64,000 nt of DNA from Bradymonas sediminis. GTDB taxonomy: Bacteria > Myxococcota_A > Bradymonadia > Bradymonadales > Bradymonadaceae. The notes below the pieces were generated by a model that saw only the letters and a list, made by a program, of their open reading frames with translations, did no database searches and was not told where the DNA came from. Shown here one piece after another: positions 43,106-52,292 of this stretch. The translations under genes were made by a program, and so were the position numbers. The number at the start of each line of letters is the position of its first letter. The stretch's first letter is position 1. The DNA lies in the NCBI RefSeq assembly GCF_003258315.1, contig NZ_CP030032.1, positions 1 to 64,000 of the forward strand. The letters run 5' to 3'.

Positions 43106-44509
43106 ATGAAGACAAGACAGATGAATGATGAAATCGCCGCTGACGCGCGCGCGTCAGCGCCTGAGCGAGGCCGCAGCAGGCTATCGCTGGTGTTTCTTAT
43201 CGGTTTTTTGGCGCTGTCCCTGGGCTGTGACGCCAAGCCCAAGGGTGAGTCGGCGGGCCAAGCGAAGGTTGAGCAGAAGGCGGAGCCGGCGGCAGAAGAG
43301 CCGTCTTCCGAGGCCGTGCTGGTCGAGGCTGGCCCGATCAAGATCACGCTCAAGGATTTCGAATATGCGCTGCACCTCAAGCGCTTCGTCGCCTCGATGG
43401 ACCAGCTGGAGCCGCCGAAGGATTACCTGGCCGCGCGCCCCGCGCAGATGGAGCTCTTGGAGCATCTGATCATGGACAGCGTGGTGGCCCACGAGGTCGC
43501 CCAGCGCGCGCTGACGATCTCGGTTGAGGAGAAGGTGGCCGCGCTGCGCTCCGAGCCGGGCGTGGCGCGTTTTGCCTCGATTTTGGAATCCCCTGCCTCC
43601 GCCGATCCCGCAGCGGACGCGGTGCTGCGTGACGCGCTCCGCGAGTTGGAGGCGCGCGGACTAACACGCGCCGATGTCGACTATGTCGCCGGGGTGATCG
43701 CCGGGGAGGCCAAGCTTCGAGACGTGTTCCTCTCCGAGGTGAGAGAAGACGCGGTCTGGCAATATTATGCGATGAAAAATGACCGCGCCCGGGTCCTGGC
43801 CATCGCCATGAGCAACTCCCCCACGATGGGCGAGGTGATGAGCGTGGTCGAGAGTGAGCCGGAGCGGATCGAGGCGTATTTTGAGGAACATAAGCTGCGT
43901 TGGAAGCCAAAGGATGGCCCCGTGCCGCAGCTCGACGACGGGCTGCGCCGCCAGATCGCAGGGATCTTGTTGGCCGAGGCGTCGGTCATCCCGTCGGTCT
44001 ACAATAAGATGATGGTTGAGATTAAGGCGCTGCAGGCGGCCAAAAAGCTGCCGGCTGCCGGTAGGTCAAAGGCGTCGAAAGCTGCGCGGGAGCGCGCGAT
44101 CGAGGCGTTGGCCAAGAAGTTTGAGAAGCCCGGTGTGACGGTGCATGTCACGCCGGTTTTCTCGCAGGAGAACCCCGGGTTTATCCCCGAGATTGGGCTG
44201 TCCGAGGAGTTCGCCCGCGCGATCTTCGCCACCGAGTTAAGCGAGCCGGTTTCGCCCAAGCCGGTGCTGTCGCGCCAGAAGGCCTGGGCGTTCCTCTTGC
44301 TGGAGCGCGAGCATCCCAGTCGTGAGGAGTTCGAGGCTCAAAAAGACGCGGTGCGCGCGGAGTATTTGGAGAAGTTGAAGGACGTCATTGTGCCGGGCTA
44401 TGTGCAGGGGTTCTTCGGCGCGCATAATCCGGACTTTAACTTCGAGCCGCTGAAAAAAGCCTACGGCGACGCTGCGCCGGCCGCCCCGAAGGACGATCCC
44501 GGCGAGTGA
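43106..44509 (+). CDS. SurA/PpiD-like chaperone lipoprotein
   Basis: A 467-residue lipoprotein with lipobox SLGC about residue 41 after a long Arg-containing N-region. A Glu/Ala-rich linker is followed by a helical SurA-type N-terminal region (about 75-200, with ITLKDFEYALHLKRF and MELLEHLIMDSVVAHEVA). The C-terminal part (IPEIGLSEEFARAIFATE) resembles the end of parvulin domains, but the HARHILI and GGDLGWF motifs are absent. It may be a chaperone without isomerase activity. The ATG at 43106 lacks a clear ribosome-binding site; 43046 is an alternative. Its stop codon abuts the truA stop with no spacer. Confidence 0.72.
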   Translation: MKTRQMNDEIAADARASAPERGRSRLSLVFLIGFLALSLGCDAKPKGESAGQAKVEQKAEPAAEEPSSEAVLVEAGPIKITLKDFEYALHLKRFVASMDQLEPPKDYLAARPAQMELLEHLIMDSVVAHEVAQRALTISVEEKVAALRSEPGVARFASILESPASADPAADAVLRDALRELEARGLTRADVDYVAGVIAGEAKLRDVFLSEVREDAVWQYYAMKNDRARVLAIAMSNSPTMGEVMSVVESEPERIEAYFEEHKLRWKPKDGPVPQLDDGLRRQIAGILLAEASVIPSVYNKMMVEIKALQAAKKLPAAGRSKASKAARERAIEALAKKFEKPGVTVHVTPVFSQENPGFIPEIGLSEEFARAIFATELSEPVSPKPVLSRQKAWAFLLLEREHPSREEFEAQKDAVRAEYLEKLKDVIVPGYVQGFFGAHNPDFNFEPLKKAYGDAAPAAPKDDPGE

Positions 44510-45346
44510 TCAGGGCCAGGTGTCGGGGGGCGCCCAGGGGCCGCCGAGCTGCGGGGTGCCGCCCGGCCAGGGGTGGTCGGGGTAGAAGATCTCGACGAGC
44601 CGAAGCCCCTGAGGCGGCGCGGTCGGCCCGCCCAATTGGCGCTCACCGGTGGCGAACATCTCCTTGATGACCTCGGGCGCAGCCTGACCGCTGCCGATAT
44701 GAACCAGGGTCCCTACGATGATGCGCACCATATATTTTAAGAAGGCGGTGCCCTCGACCTCGACCCGAATTCGCTGGTCCTCGGCGATGATCTCGACGCG
44801 GCTCAGCGCCCGCACGGTCGTCTCCGCCGAGCAATTCTTGCCCCGAAACGCCGAGAAGTCATGCTCGCCGACCAGGTAGGTCGCGGCCTCGCGCATCGCG
44901 TCGAGGTCGAGGTCGCCGCAAACCTGCCAGACCCGATCGCGCAGCAGCGGATGATTGAAGCGGTGATGCCAGATATCATATTGGTAGATCTTTCCGCGGG
45001 CGGAATGGCGCGCGTGAAACCCCGGGGGGGCCGAATCGCCGTAGACCACGCAGATGTCTTCGTCGGTCAGCGCGTTGAGGGCGCGCACGAAGTCCCAGGG
45101 CGTGAGAGCCTTGTCGACGTCGTAGGCGATATGGGCGACCTGCCCGAGCGCGTGCACGCCGGCGTCGGTGCGGCTCGCGCCCTGGATCTTAACCTCGTCG
45201 GCGGCGCAATTTAGTATGCGCATCGCCGCCTTGGTCAGGTCGCCCTCGACCGAGCGGGCGTTCGATTGGATCTGCCAGCCGTGGTAGGCGGTGCCGTCAT
45301 AGGCGACAAGAATGCGATGGTGGATCTGCTTATACGTGCGCATCAT
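44510..45346 (-). CDS. truA: tRNA pseudouridine synthase A
   Basis: TruA converts uridines 38-40 in the anticodon stem-loop of many tRNAs to pseudouridine. The catalytic Asp lies in GASRTDAGVHALGQVAH, and the family segments VAYDGTAYHGWQ, FHARHSARGKIYQYDIW and FLKYMVRIIVGTLV are all present. The length (about 278 residues) is slightly above average because of a Pro/Gly-rich tail. Two adjacent ATGs (45346, 45343) and an upstream GTG (45355) could start it. It is convergent with the SurA-like gene, with directly abutting stops and no room for a separate terminator. Confidence 0.95.
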   Translation of the reverse strand: MMRTYKQIHHRILVAYDGTAYHGWQIQSNARSVEGDLTKAAMRILNCAADEVKIQGASRTDAGVHALGQVAHIAYDVDKALTPWDFVRALNALTDEDICVVYGDSAPPGFHARHSARGKIYQYDIWHHRFNHPLLRDRVWQVCGDLDLDAMREAATYLVGEHDFSAFRGKNCSAETTVRALSRVEIIAEDQRIRVEVEGTAFLKYMVRIIVGTLVHIGSGQAAPEVIKEMFATGERQLGGPTAPPQGLRLVEIFYPDHPWPGGTPQLGGPWAPPDTWP

Positions 45347-45412
45347 AACGTGCACCGAGGTTGGTTTGCGCGGGTTGAGACGGGTGAGCGATGTGCTGAG
45401 TGGGGCTGTGAA

Positions 45413-47341
45413 TCAGTATTCGAACGCCACGCCAAAGACCCACAGATCGTCGCTGAGGTTGAAGCTCTCGTCGCTGCCAAAGTCATCGATCTGGCGCATG
45501 CTATATTCGGCGAAGAGGTAGGAGTTATTGATGCCCCAGGTGCGGTCGAACCCGGCGGCGCTCTCCGGCTCAATCCAGTCAAGCCACAGGTGCAGCGCGC
45601 CGGCGACATGCCAGCCGGCGGTGGCGCCGTTGCCCTTATTGCCCTGGTAGGTGGAGGTCGTGCCGCTGCTCGAGCCGGTGGACCAGAAGACATAATCCAC
45701 GCCGCCTTTGACGACCGGGACCAGCGGGATGCTCCAGAATTTCTCAAGGATATCAAAGCGATAGTAAAGCGACAGGCCCATCGGGATCAGCATAAACTCG
45801 GTCTTCTCGCCGATGCTATCCGACGAGGTCGCGCTGCCGTCGGAGGTGTCGCCGACCAGCACGTCGCCGCTGAAATTGGTGTAGCCGATGCGCCCGCTGA
45901 CGCCGAGGGCGCCGAAGCCCTGGAGCAGGTGAACGCCCATCTCGTACTCGCCGACGACGCGGTTGCTATCGCCAAAGGTATCTGCGAAGGGAGTGCCGCT
46001 GAGGCCGGCTTCCTCGTCGATGCCGGGGTAATAGATGCCGACGCGGACCTCGCTGATTCCGTGGATGTCCGACTCGGCGTAGGCGTTGGCCGAGACGGCC
46101 GTCGCGCCGCCCATGGCCACTAGCGCGACCAGGTAGGGAGCGAGGGATTTGGCGTTGCCGGGGCGACGGCGACGAAACGCCAGCACGCCCAGGCCCGCGA
46201 AGGCGAAGAGCAGCCCGCCGGGGAGCGCGCCGCCGGCGCTCGGGGCGACGCTGCACCCGCCGCGCTCGTTGCCGCCCGCGTCGTGATAATGCTCCCAAAA
46301 ATCAGTCACTTCGACGATCTCAAAGCCCTCGCCGTTGGGGTCGAGTTCCTCGCCGGGGAAGGTCGGCTCACTGGCGTTTTCGGCCAGGTCGCGCGAGGAA
46401 ATCGCGACGAAGAGTTTTCCGTTTGCGTCCGCCGGAAGTTGGGTGATCGTGGCGCTACCGGAGTACTCGCTGCCGCTGGGGTCCGGGTTATCCAGGTTGA
46501 TGACCCGGCTGTAGATCGTGTCGGAGGCCTCGATCTCGGCGATGGTCATGCCCGAGAAGTCGGTGGCCGACCAATACGCTTTATAGTCCTTGATCTTGGT
46601 GACGTTGGACTGGGTCCAGGTCGCATAAATGCTCCGCTCGGTCACCGCGATCTGGCTGATCTCGGACGGGCCGTTGGGGCGCAGGGTGTCGATCTCGATG
46701 CGCGCGTCGCTCAGCTCCTTTTGGTCGGAGTTGATGCCGATATTCTTCATGAAGATGCGCAGGAAATACTGCTGGTTGACCGACGCGCTTCCCTCCTGGT
46801 TGCAGTCGTCGACGTTCTCGATGAGCGCGACATTATTACTCGCGTCCAGCTCGGCCACGGCTTCTTTGACCATGCGCCGAAAGGGGATCACGATGTCGAG
46901 GCCGCGCTCGGTTTCATTCTCGCGCTTAAACCAGTTGATGTCGGCGATATCGACGCAGTTTCGGGTGTTGTCCGGCGTGCAGGTGAAGTCCTGCGGGGTC
47001 TCGTCGGCGGGCACCGCGAAGAACATGATCCGGTCGATGCACGGGGTCGCGCCGATGCAGCGATTCGGCGAGACGCTGCTGATGAAATTATAGGAGATGC
47101 GCAGGTCGTTATCGCCAGTCCACAGGCTCTGGCATTGCTCGCGGCCGAGCAAAATATCGCGCGTGTCGTTATTGAGACCGGTGATGAATTTGCTCGTCGG
47201 CTCAACGGAAACCGAGGCGTCGAGGGTGGACGATTCGATATTGAGCGCGGACGCCGTCGAGACGCCGGCCAGGCAAGCGAAGGCCGCTGCGAGGGTCATC
47301 GCGAAATATCGAATGGAGCCGGGTGTTTTGGAGCAATTCAT
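45413..47341 (-). CDS. Fused surface protein: exported domain, MYXO-CTERM-like tag, then outer-membrane beta-barrel
   Basis: A 642-residue frame (start ATG 47341, GAGG upstream). It begins with a signal peptide (cleavage about SALN) and an exported Cys-containing region (about 35-360) with a beta-rich, fibronectin-like part (ISQIAVTERSIYATWTQ). Residues 361-393 look like a C-terminal sorting tag: GGCS, a hydrophobic helix GGLLFAFAGLGVLAF, then RRRR. The chain does not end there. A second signal-like segment follows (399-422, ending SANAYA), then about 220 residues of amphipathic strands typical of an outer-membrane barrel, ending in FGVAFEY with a terminal aromatic. No internal start with a full signal peptide is available. 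The halves may be separated after export. Confidence 0.78.
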   Translation of the reverse strand: MNCSKTPGSIRYFAMTLAAAFACLAGVSTASALNIESSTLDASVSVEPTSKFITGLNNDTRDILLGREQCQSLWTGDNDLRISYNFISSVSPNRCIGATPCIDRIMFFAVPADETPQDFTCTPDNTRNCVDIADINWFKRENETERGLDIVIPFRRMVKEAVAELDASNNVALIENVDDCNQEGSASVNQQYFLRIFMKNIGINSDQKELSDARIEIDTLRPNGPSEISQIAVTERSIYATWTQSNVTKIKDYKAYWSATDFSGMTIAEIEASDTIYSRVINLDNPDPSGSEYSGSATITQLPADANGKLFVAISSRDLAENASEPTFPGEELDPNGEGFEIVEVTDFWEHYHDAGGNERGGCSVAPSAGGALPGGLLFAFAGLGVLAFRRRRPGNAKSLAPYLVALVAMGGATAVSANAYAESDIHGISEVRVGIYYPGIDEEAGLSGTPFADTFGDSNRVVGEYEMGVHLLQGFGALGVSGRIGYTNFSGDVLVGDTSDGSATSSDSIGEKTEFMLIPMGLSLYYRFDILEKFWSIPLVPVVKGGVDYVFWSTGSSSGTTSTYQGNKGNGATAGWHVAGALHLWLDWIEPESAAGFDRTWGINNSYLFAEYSMRQIDDFGSDESFNLSDDLWVFGVAFEY

Positions 47342-47446
47342 CAAAATATCATCCTCGGGTCGAATTTCTTCAACGCGTATTTTTAAACAAGGCGTCGTCA
47401 ATAGCATTCGTGCGCTTGTTTACGATCAATCGGCAAGGCTCGGCAA

Positions 47447-47465
47447 GGCGCGTCGGGGACGCGCC
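47447..47465 (-). terminator. Hairpin after asd, possible terminator
   Basis: GGCGCGTC (47447-47454) pairs with GACGCGCC (47458-47465) around GGG, eight bases past the asd stop. No T-run follows on the minus strand. Confidence 0.45.
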
Positions 47466-47472
47466 GGGTTGA

Positions 47473-48528
47473 TTATGCGCGGCGGCGCACGATTTCTTCG
47501 GCGATTTGCACCGCGTTGAGGGCGGCGCCTTTGCGCAGGTTATCGCTGACGCACCAGAAGTGAAGCGTCTTAGGGCGCCCAAGGTCCTGGCGCACCCGCC
47601 CGATCCAGGTCGCGTCGGTGCCCGCGGCCTGGCGCGCGCGCGGGTAGGTGAGGGTCGACGGGTCGTCGAGCAGGCTGACGCCGGGGGCGTCGCTCCACAG
47701 CGCGTGGGCCTGCTCGGCGCTCAGCGGCTTGGCCAGGTCGACCGTGATCGATTCGGAGTGGCTGCGCACCGCCGGCACGCGCACGCAGGTCGCGGCGACA
47801 TCCAGCCCGGAGAGCCCCATGATCTTACGGGTCTCCTCGATCATCTTCACCTCTTCGCGGGTGAAGCCCGAGTCCAAAAAGGAGTCGATCTGCGGCAGCA
47901 CGTCGAAGGCCAACGGGTAGGCGAAGGTGGTGTCCGACGAGGCGGCGGTCGGGTTTTCGGTGTCGCCGTCGAGATATTCGCGCGTGGTCTTGAGCATCTC
48001 GTCGATGCCCTTTTGACCGGCGCCCGACGCCGATTGATAGGTGCTCACGATGACGCGTTCCAGGCCCGCGGCCTCGGCCAGCGGCTGGAGCGCGACGACC
48101 ATTTGGATGGTCGAGCAATTCGGGTTGGCGATGATGCCGGGTTGGTCGACGATCGCCTGGGGGTTGACCTCGGGGACCACCAGCGGGGTGTCCGGGTTCA
48201 TGCGAAACGCGCTGGTATTGTCGATGACGATGCAGCCCTGCTCGACCGCGCGCGGGGCGTGCTCCAGGCTGGGCGTGGAGCCGGCCGAAAAGAGCGCGAA
48301 GTCCACGCCTTCGAAAGACGCGGTTTGCAGGTCTTCGACCTGCACCGACTTGCCGCCGAAGTCGATCGTCCCGCCGGCTGAGCGGGCGGACGCCATCGCG
48401 CGCAGGCGGGCGACGGGGAAGCCGCGCTCGGCCAAAATGGCGAGCATCTCCTGGCCGACGGCGCCGGTCGCGCCGACGACGGCGACGTTATATCCGCTGT
48501 CCGAAATCTGGGTTCCTTTTTGGCTCAT
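47473..48528 (-). CDS. asd: Aspartate-semialdehyde dehydrogenase
   Basis: Asd reduces aspartyl-4-phosphate to aspartate semialdehyde with NADPH, the branch point to lysine, diaminopimelate, threonine and methionine. From ATG 48528 the protein has 351 residues. It has the cofactor loop VGATGAVGQEML (about 18-29), the active-site Cys138 in ANPNCST, and the later segments QSASGAGQKGIDE and RVPAVRSHSE with the catalytic His. This is the bacterial single-Cys-loop type. The frame is open upstream to 48666, but GGAGACAG just before 48528 and family alignment favour the shorter form. It follows the tricorn gene by 94 bases on the same strand. Confidence 0.96.
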   Translation of the reverse strand: MSQKGTQISDSGYNVAVVGATGAVGQEMLAILAERGFPVARLRAMASARSAGGTIDFGGKSVQVEDLQTASFEGVDFALFSAGSTPSLEHAPRAVEQGCIVIDNTSAFRMNPDTPLVVPEVNPQAIVDQPGIIANPNCSTIQMVVALQPLAEAAGLERVIVSTYQSASGAGQKGIDEMLKTTREYLDGDTENPTAASSDTTFAYPLAFDVLPQIDSFLDSGFTREEVKMIEETRKIMGLSGLDVAATCVRVPAVRSHSESITVDLAKPLSAEQAHALWSDAPGVSLLDDPSTLTYPRARQAAGTDATWIGRVRQDLGRPKTLHFWCVSDNLRKGAALNAVQIAEEIVRRRA

Positions 48529-48622
48529 CTCTTCTGTCTCCACGGCCTTATCCAAGGCGTCTGCGATTAATGTGCTGCGGTTATTAAACCGGGTCGAGGG
48601 GCGCGTCGCGCCCGGCGAAAAC

Positions 48623-51600
48623 TCAGTCGAGTTTCCCGGGAGGCGCCATATTCGGGTATGGAGCAAACTCGGGCAGGTCGGTATTTTGTTCCTTCAATAA
48701 TTCCAACGCCTTCGCGATCGCCGCGTCAAGCTGCGGGTCCTCGCCGCGATCTTCGACGCCCGGTGGGTTTTCGACCTCGATATCGGGGTCGGTGCCCCAG
48801 TTTTCGACGCTAAATCCGACGTCTTCAAACCAGAAGGAAAACTCCGGCTGCGTGGTGATCGAGCCGTCCACCAGCGCGTGGCGCGGCCAGATGCCGACGA
48901 CCCCGCCCCAGGTGCGCTTGCCGAGCAGCGGCCCGAGCCCCATCAGCTTAAATGAGTGGCTGAAGATGTCGCCGTCGCTGCCGGCGTGTTCGTTGGTCAG
49001 GGCGACCAGCGGCCCGCAGACCGCCTCCTGGGGGTAGCTCACCGGCGTGCCCCAGCGCTGAATATCGTAGCCGATCGGGCGCCGGGCGAGTTTTTCGAGC
49101 AGCAATTGGCTGACGTGGCCGCCGCCGTTATAGCGCACGTCCACGACCAGGCCCTTGCGGGTATTTTCCGAGACATAGGCGCGGTGGAACTCGGCGAAAC
49201 CCTCGGGGCCCATATCCGGGATATGGACATAGCCAAGTTTTCCTTCGGAGGCTTCGTGGACGCGCTTTCGATTCTTATAGACCCACTCACGATAGCGGGC
49301 CGCGGACTCACTCGGGAGCGTCTTGATGGTGTAGCGGCTCAGGGCGTCCGAGACGTCGCTGCCGTCTTCGTTACACTCGCCGTCTTTGCGGATGACCACG
49401 ATCTCGACCTCTTTGCCGGCGTGGTTGAGCAGGCGCTGCTCGACGCTGACGCTCGCGTCGACGCGCTGGCCGTTGATGGCGATGACCACGTCATCTTCGG
49501 CCACGTCGATGCCCGGGCGCGCCAGAGGCGAGCGCTCGCGCGGGTCCCATGTCTCACCGGCGACGATTTTTTGGATGCGATAGCCGCCTTTTTGGGTCGG
49601 CTGTGCATCGGCGTCGCCTTCGTCGGCCAGCGTGTATTCGAAGTCGGGGTCCCAGACGAGGTCGGCGCCCAAAAAGCCCGGCTGATGATAGGGTACGGGC
49701 TCGTAGTCGCCGCCGATCTCATAGGCGTGACTGGTGCCCAATTCGCCCTGCATCGTCCAGACCAGGTCGCTGAACTCACCGCGGGTGCCGACGCGGTCCA
49801 AGAGCGCCGAATAGCGCTGCCAGACCTCGTCCCAGTCGACGCCGTTCATGTCGGCGCGCCAGAAATGCTCGCGCATCAAGCGCCAGGTTTCGTGGAGCAT
49901 CTGCTCCCACTCGGCCCGCGGCTCGACTGGCACCGACAGGCGCCCGAGGTCGATAAACCCGCTGCTTCGCGAGGGCGTGGCGTCGTCGGACTCGCTGTGA
50001 ATCGGGCCTTCGCCGCCAGCGCTCACGACCTGAAGGCCGTCGTCGGTCCACAGGGCGATCGTCTTGAGGTCGGCCGAGAATTCGACGCCGGAGACGCCGC
50101 GCGCGAAGGTCTTGGTGCGGTGCTTATTGAGCGAATAATACCGCAGCGTGCTCGTGCTTGGGTGCCCATGACCCGCGTCCAAGCCGCCGCCCAGGCTCCC
50201 CTCGATGGGCGAGACGGTCCAGAAGATCCGCGACTCGGTCGCGGCGAGGTCGTCGTAATTTCCCTCGCGCCCCGGGAAGATCTCGACGCGATGCTCGATA
50301 CCCTCGAAGTCGATCTCGATGGACTTCGCGTCATCTTCGGCGTCGTCCTCTTGTTCGGCTTGCTCCGAGGACCCGTCCGCGCTCTCGGCCGCATTCTCAT
50401 CCGCGGAGACGTTTTGCTCCTCGGGGGACTCTTCGGAGTCTTCTTCTTCGTCGTGCTGATCGTCGTCATCGTCATCCGGGTCTTCGTCCAACGGGCGCGG
50501 CGTCTCCATAAAGAGCGAGGGGACGTCGTCTCGAAGGGTCACCACGCAGGGTTTCATCGCGCGGGGGAAGCTTAATTCGAAGAAGATCTCGTCGTAAACC
50601 GGGTTGAATTTCCGGTAGGACAGGAAATAGAGATAGCGCCCCTTGGGGTCGAAAACCGGCTGGATATCCAGGTAATCGCCGCTGGTCACGGGGTGGACGG
50701 CGTCGCTGTGGAGGTCATAGATGCGCACCTGCGCGGTGGCGAAATTATTGGCGACCGCGTAGGCGACCCAGCGGCCATCTGCCGACCAGTCGAAGCCCTT
50801 GATTTCGGCGTATTTGCTGCGATCCAACACTCGCGCCTTGCCGGTGCCCAGGTCCAGGTGCACCAGTTCGTGGCGGTGGTTCGTGAGGACGACTTCGTCC
50901 GCCGTGGGCGAGACTTTGAGCTCGATCGGGCGGCCAATTTTGAAATCACCGGTGTCGATCTTGACCGGCGCGCGGGCGCCGTCGACGCGGTGGATCTCCA
51001 GGCGCTCCTCGCCGCCGGCGTCCGAGCAAACGACGATGCGGTCGCTGCCTTTTTTAGCGGCGTTTTTTGCGGCATCCGAGGTTGGGTTCAGGTAGGTCGC
51101 CAGGCGGTAGCGCACGCCCTGTTCCTCGCCGAGTTGGCGGGTCGCGCCCTCCCAATTGCCGAAGTCAAAGAGCTTGCCGCGGGTGGTCACCGCGAGGCGA
51201 TGGCCGCGCGGGTGAAGGGCGAAGGAGTCGAGATAATCCTCGGCGTCCACGTATTTTCGGCGCAGGCCATCGCGCGGCGAGGCGTAGTCGCATTCGATGC
51301 GCGAGGTCTTACCGCTGGCGACGTCGAAATGCCAAAGGTCGCCGCCGACCGTGTAGACGATCGACTCGCCGTCGGTGGCGGCGAAGCGGGCGTAGAAGCC
51401 GATATGCTCGGTGTGGCGCGTCAGGTCGGAGCCGTCGGTCAGGCAGGAATAGAGGTTGGCGTAGCCCTCTTCGTCCGACAGGAAATAGACGCGCTCGCCG
51501 ATCCACATCGGGCGCACCAGGCCGGCCGAATCTTTGCCCGACACAAATTGCGGGCGCAGGCGCTCCCAATTGCCGGAGCCGTCGGCGTCGATCCACAACA

Positions 51601-52120
51601 CACCGGCGGTGCCGCCGCGATAGCGTTTCCACCGGGCGAGGTCGTCGGCGTGGCGCGCGATGACCCGACCGCTGCCGTTGAAGGTGATCGAGTGGGCCAG
51701 GCCCACCGGAATTCGTGTCGCCTCGCCGCCGCCCACCGGGACTTTAAATAGCGAAATGCTTCGCCGAAAGGGCGCGCGCGAGTTGGAGCGAAACACGATA
51801 TGTGAGCCGTCGGGCGTCCAGCCCACCACGGTGTTCATCGCGCCGTTAAAGGTCAATTGGCGCGCGGGGCCGCCGCGCGAATCCATGACATAGATATCGG
51901 TCGCGCCGCGGTCGGTGCCCACATAAGCGATCTGTTTTCCGTCGGGCGAATGCGCCGGATAAGACGCCGCGCCGCGCCCACGCGTCAAGCGGCGTGGGAA
52001 TCCATGAAGAACGCCGTCAGCGTCGGCGCTCGGCGAGATCTTCATCTCCCAGAGGTCATCCTCGCTGACAAAAACAACACGATCTTTAGAGATGCTCGGC
52101 TGGCGATAATATCCCTTCAT
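48623..52120 (-). CDS. Tricorn-type self-compartmentalising protease
   Basis: A 1165-residue homologue of archaeal tricorn, which trims peptides released by larger proteases. WD/TolB-like beta-propeller repeats fill about 1-720 (for example HSPDGKQIAYVG and WTPDGSHIVFRS). C1, PDZ (about 820-910) and C2 domains follow. The catalytic set is complete: Ser797-His798 in GTSHAY, Ser1048-Asp1049 in NEHAGSDGD, and Glu1106 in VENWGTDPD. An Asp/Glu-rich insert at about 544-600 sits between the two propellers and is unusual. No signal peptide is visible, so it is cytoplasmic, as in archaea. It is the upstream gene of asd on this strand. Confidence 0.93.
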   Translation of the reverse strand: MKGYYRQPSISKDRVVFVSEDDLWEMKISPSADADGVLHGFPRRLTRGRGAASYPAHSPDGKQIAYVGTDRGATDIYVMDSRGGPARQLTFNGAMNTVVGWTPDGSHIVFRSNSRAPFRRSISLFKVPVGGGEATRIPVGLAHSITFNGSGRVIARHADDLARWKRYRGGTAGVLWIDADGSGNWERLRPQFVSGKDSAGLVRPMWIGERVYFLSDEEGYANLYSCLTDGSDLTRHTEHIGFYARFAATDGESIVYTVGGDLWHFDVASGKTSRIECDYASPRDGLRRKYVDAEDYLDSFALHPRGHRLAVTTRGKLFDFGNWEGATRQLGEEQGVRYRLATYLNPTSDAAKNAAKKGSDRIVVCSDAGGEERLEIHRVDGARAPVKIDTGDFKIGRPIELKVSPTADEVVLTNHRHELVHLDLGTGKARVLDRSKYAEIKGFDWSADGRWVAYAVANNFATAQVRIYDLHSDAVHPVTSGDYLDIQPVFDPKGRYLYFLSYRKFNPVYDEIFFELSFPRAMKPCVVTLRDDVPSLFMETPRPLDEDPDDDDDDQHDEEEDSEESPEEQNVSADENAAESADGSSEQAEQEDDAEDDAKSIEIDFEGIEHRVEIFPGREGNYDDLAATESRIFWTVSPIEGSLGGGLDAGHGHPSTSTLRYYSLNKHRTKTFARGVSGVEFSADLKTIALWTDDGLQVVSAGGEGPIHSESDDATPSRSSGFIDLGRLSVPVEPRAEWEQMLHETWRLMREHFWRADMNGVDWDEVWQRYSALLDRVGTRGEFSDLVWTMQGELGTSHAYEIGGDYEPVPYHQPGFLGADLVWDPDFEYTLADEGDADAQPTQKGGYRIQKIVAGETWDPRERSPLARPGIDVAEDDVVIAINGQRVDASVSVEQRLLNHAGKEVEIVVIRKDGECNEDGSDVSDALSRYTIKTLPSESAARYREWVYKNRKRVHEASEGKLGYVHIPDMGPEGFAEFHRAYVSENTRKGLVVDVRYNGGGHVSQLLLEKLARRPIGYDIQRWGTPVSYPQEAVCGPLVALTNEHAGSDGDIFSHSFKLMGLGPLLGKRTWGGVVGIWPRHALVDGSITTQPEFSFWFEDVGFSVENWGTDPDIEVENPPGVEDRGEDPQLDAAIAKALELLKEQNTDLPEFAPYPNMAPPGKLD

Positions 52121-52258
52121 ATTTTATCTACACTTTCTAAGTTTTTGACGGGTCTAAAATATTTGGAGTCATGATTTTCATCACGGTGCGCGCTTCTACA
52201 ACGCGCCGCAAAAAGAACCAAGTCGCAATCGGTTTCTGGTGTGTTTGGCGGGGGGCGA

Positions 52259-52286
52259 GGCGATGGGAGCGCCGGCTCCCATCGCC
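52259..52286 (-). terminator. Perfect 12-bp hairpin after the 317-residue gene
   Basis: GGCGATGGGAGC (52259-52270) pairs with GCTCCCATCGCC (52275-52286) around GCCG, six bases past the stop codon. There is no T-run on the minus strand, so it may be a Rho-assisted terminator or a 3'-end stabiliser. Confidence 0.55.
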
Positions 52287-52292
52287 GGTTAT

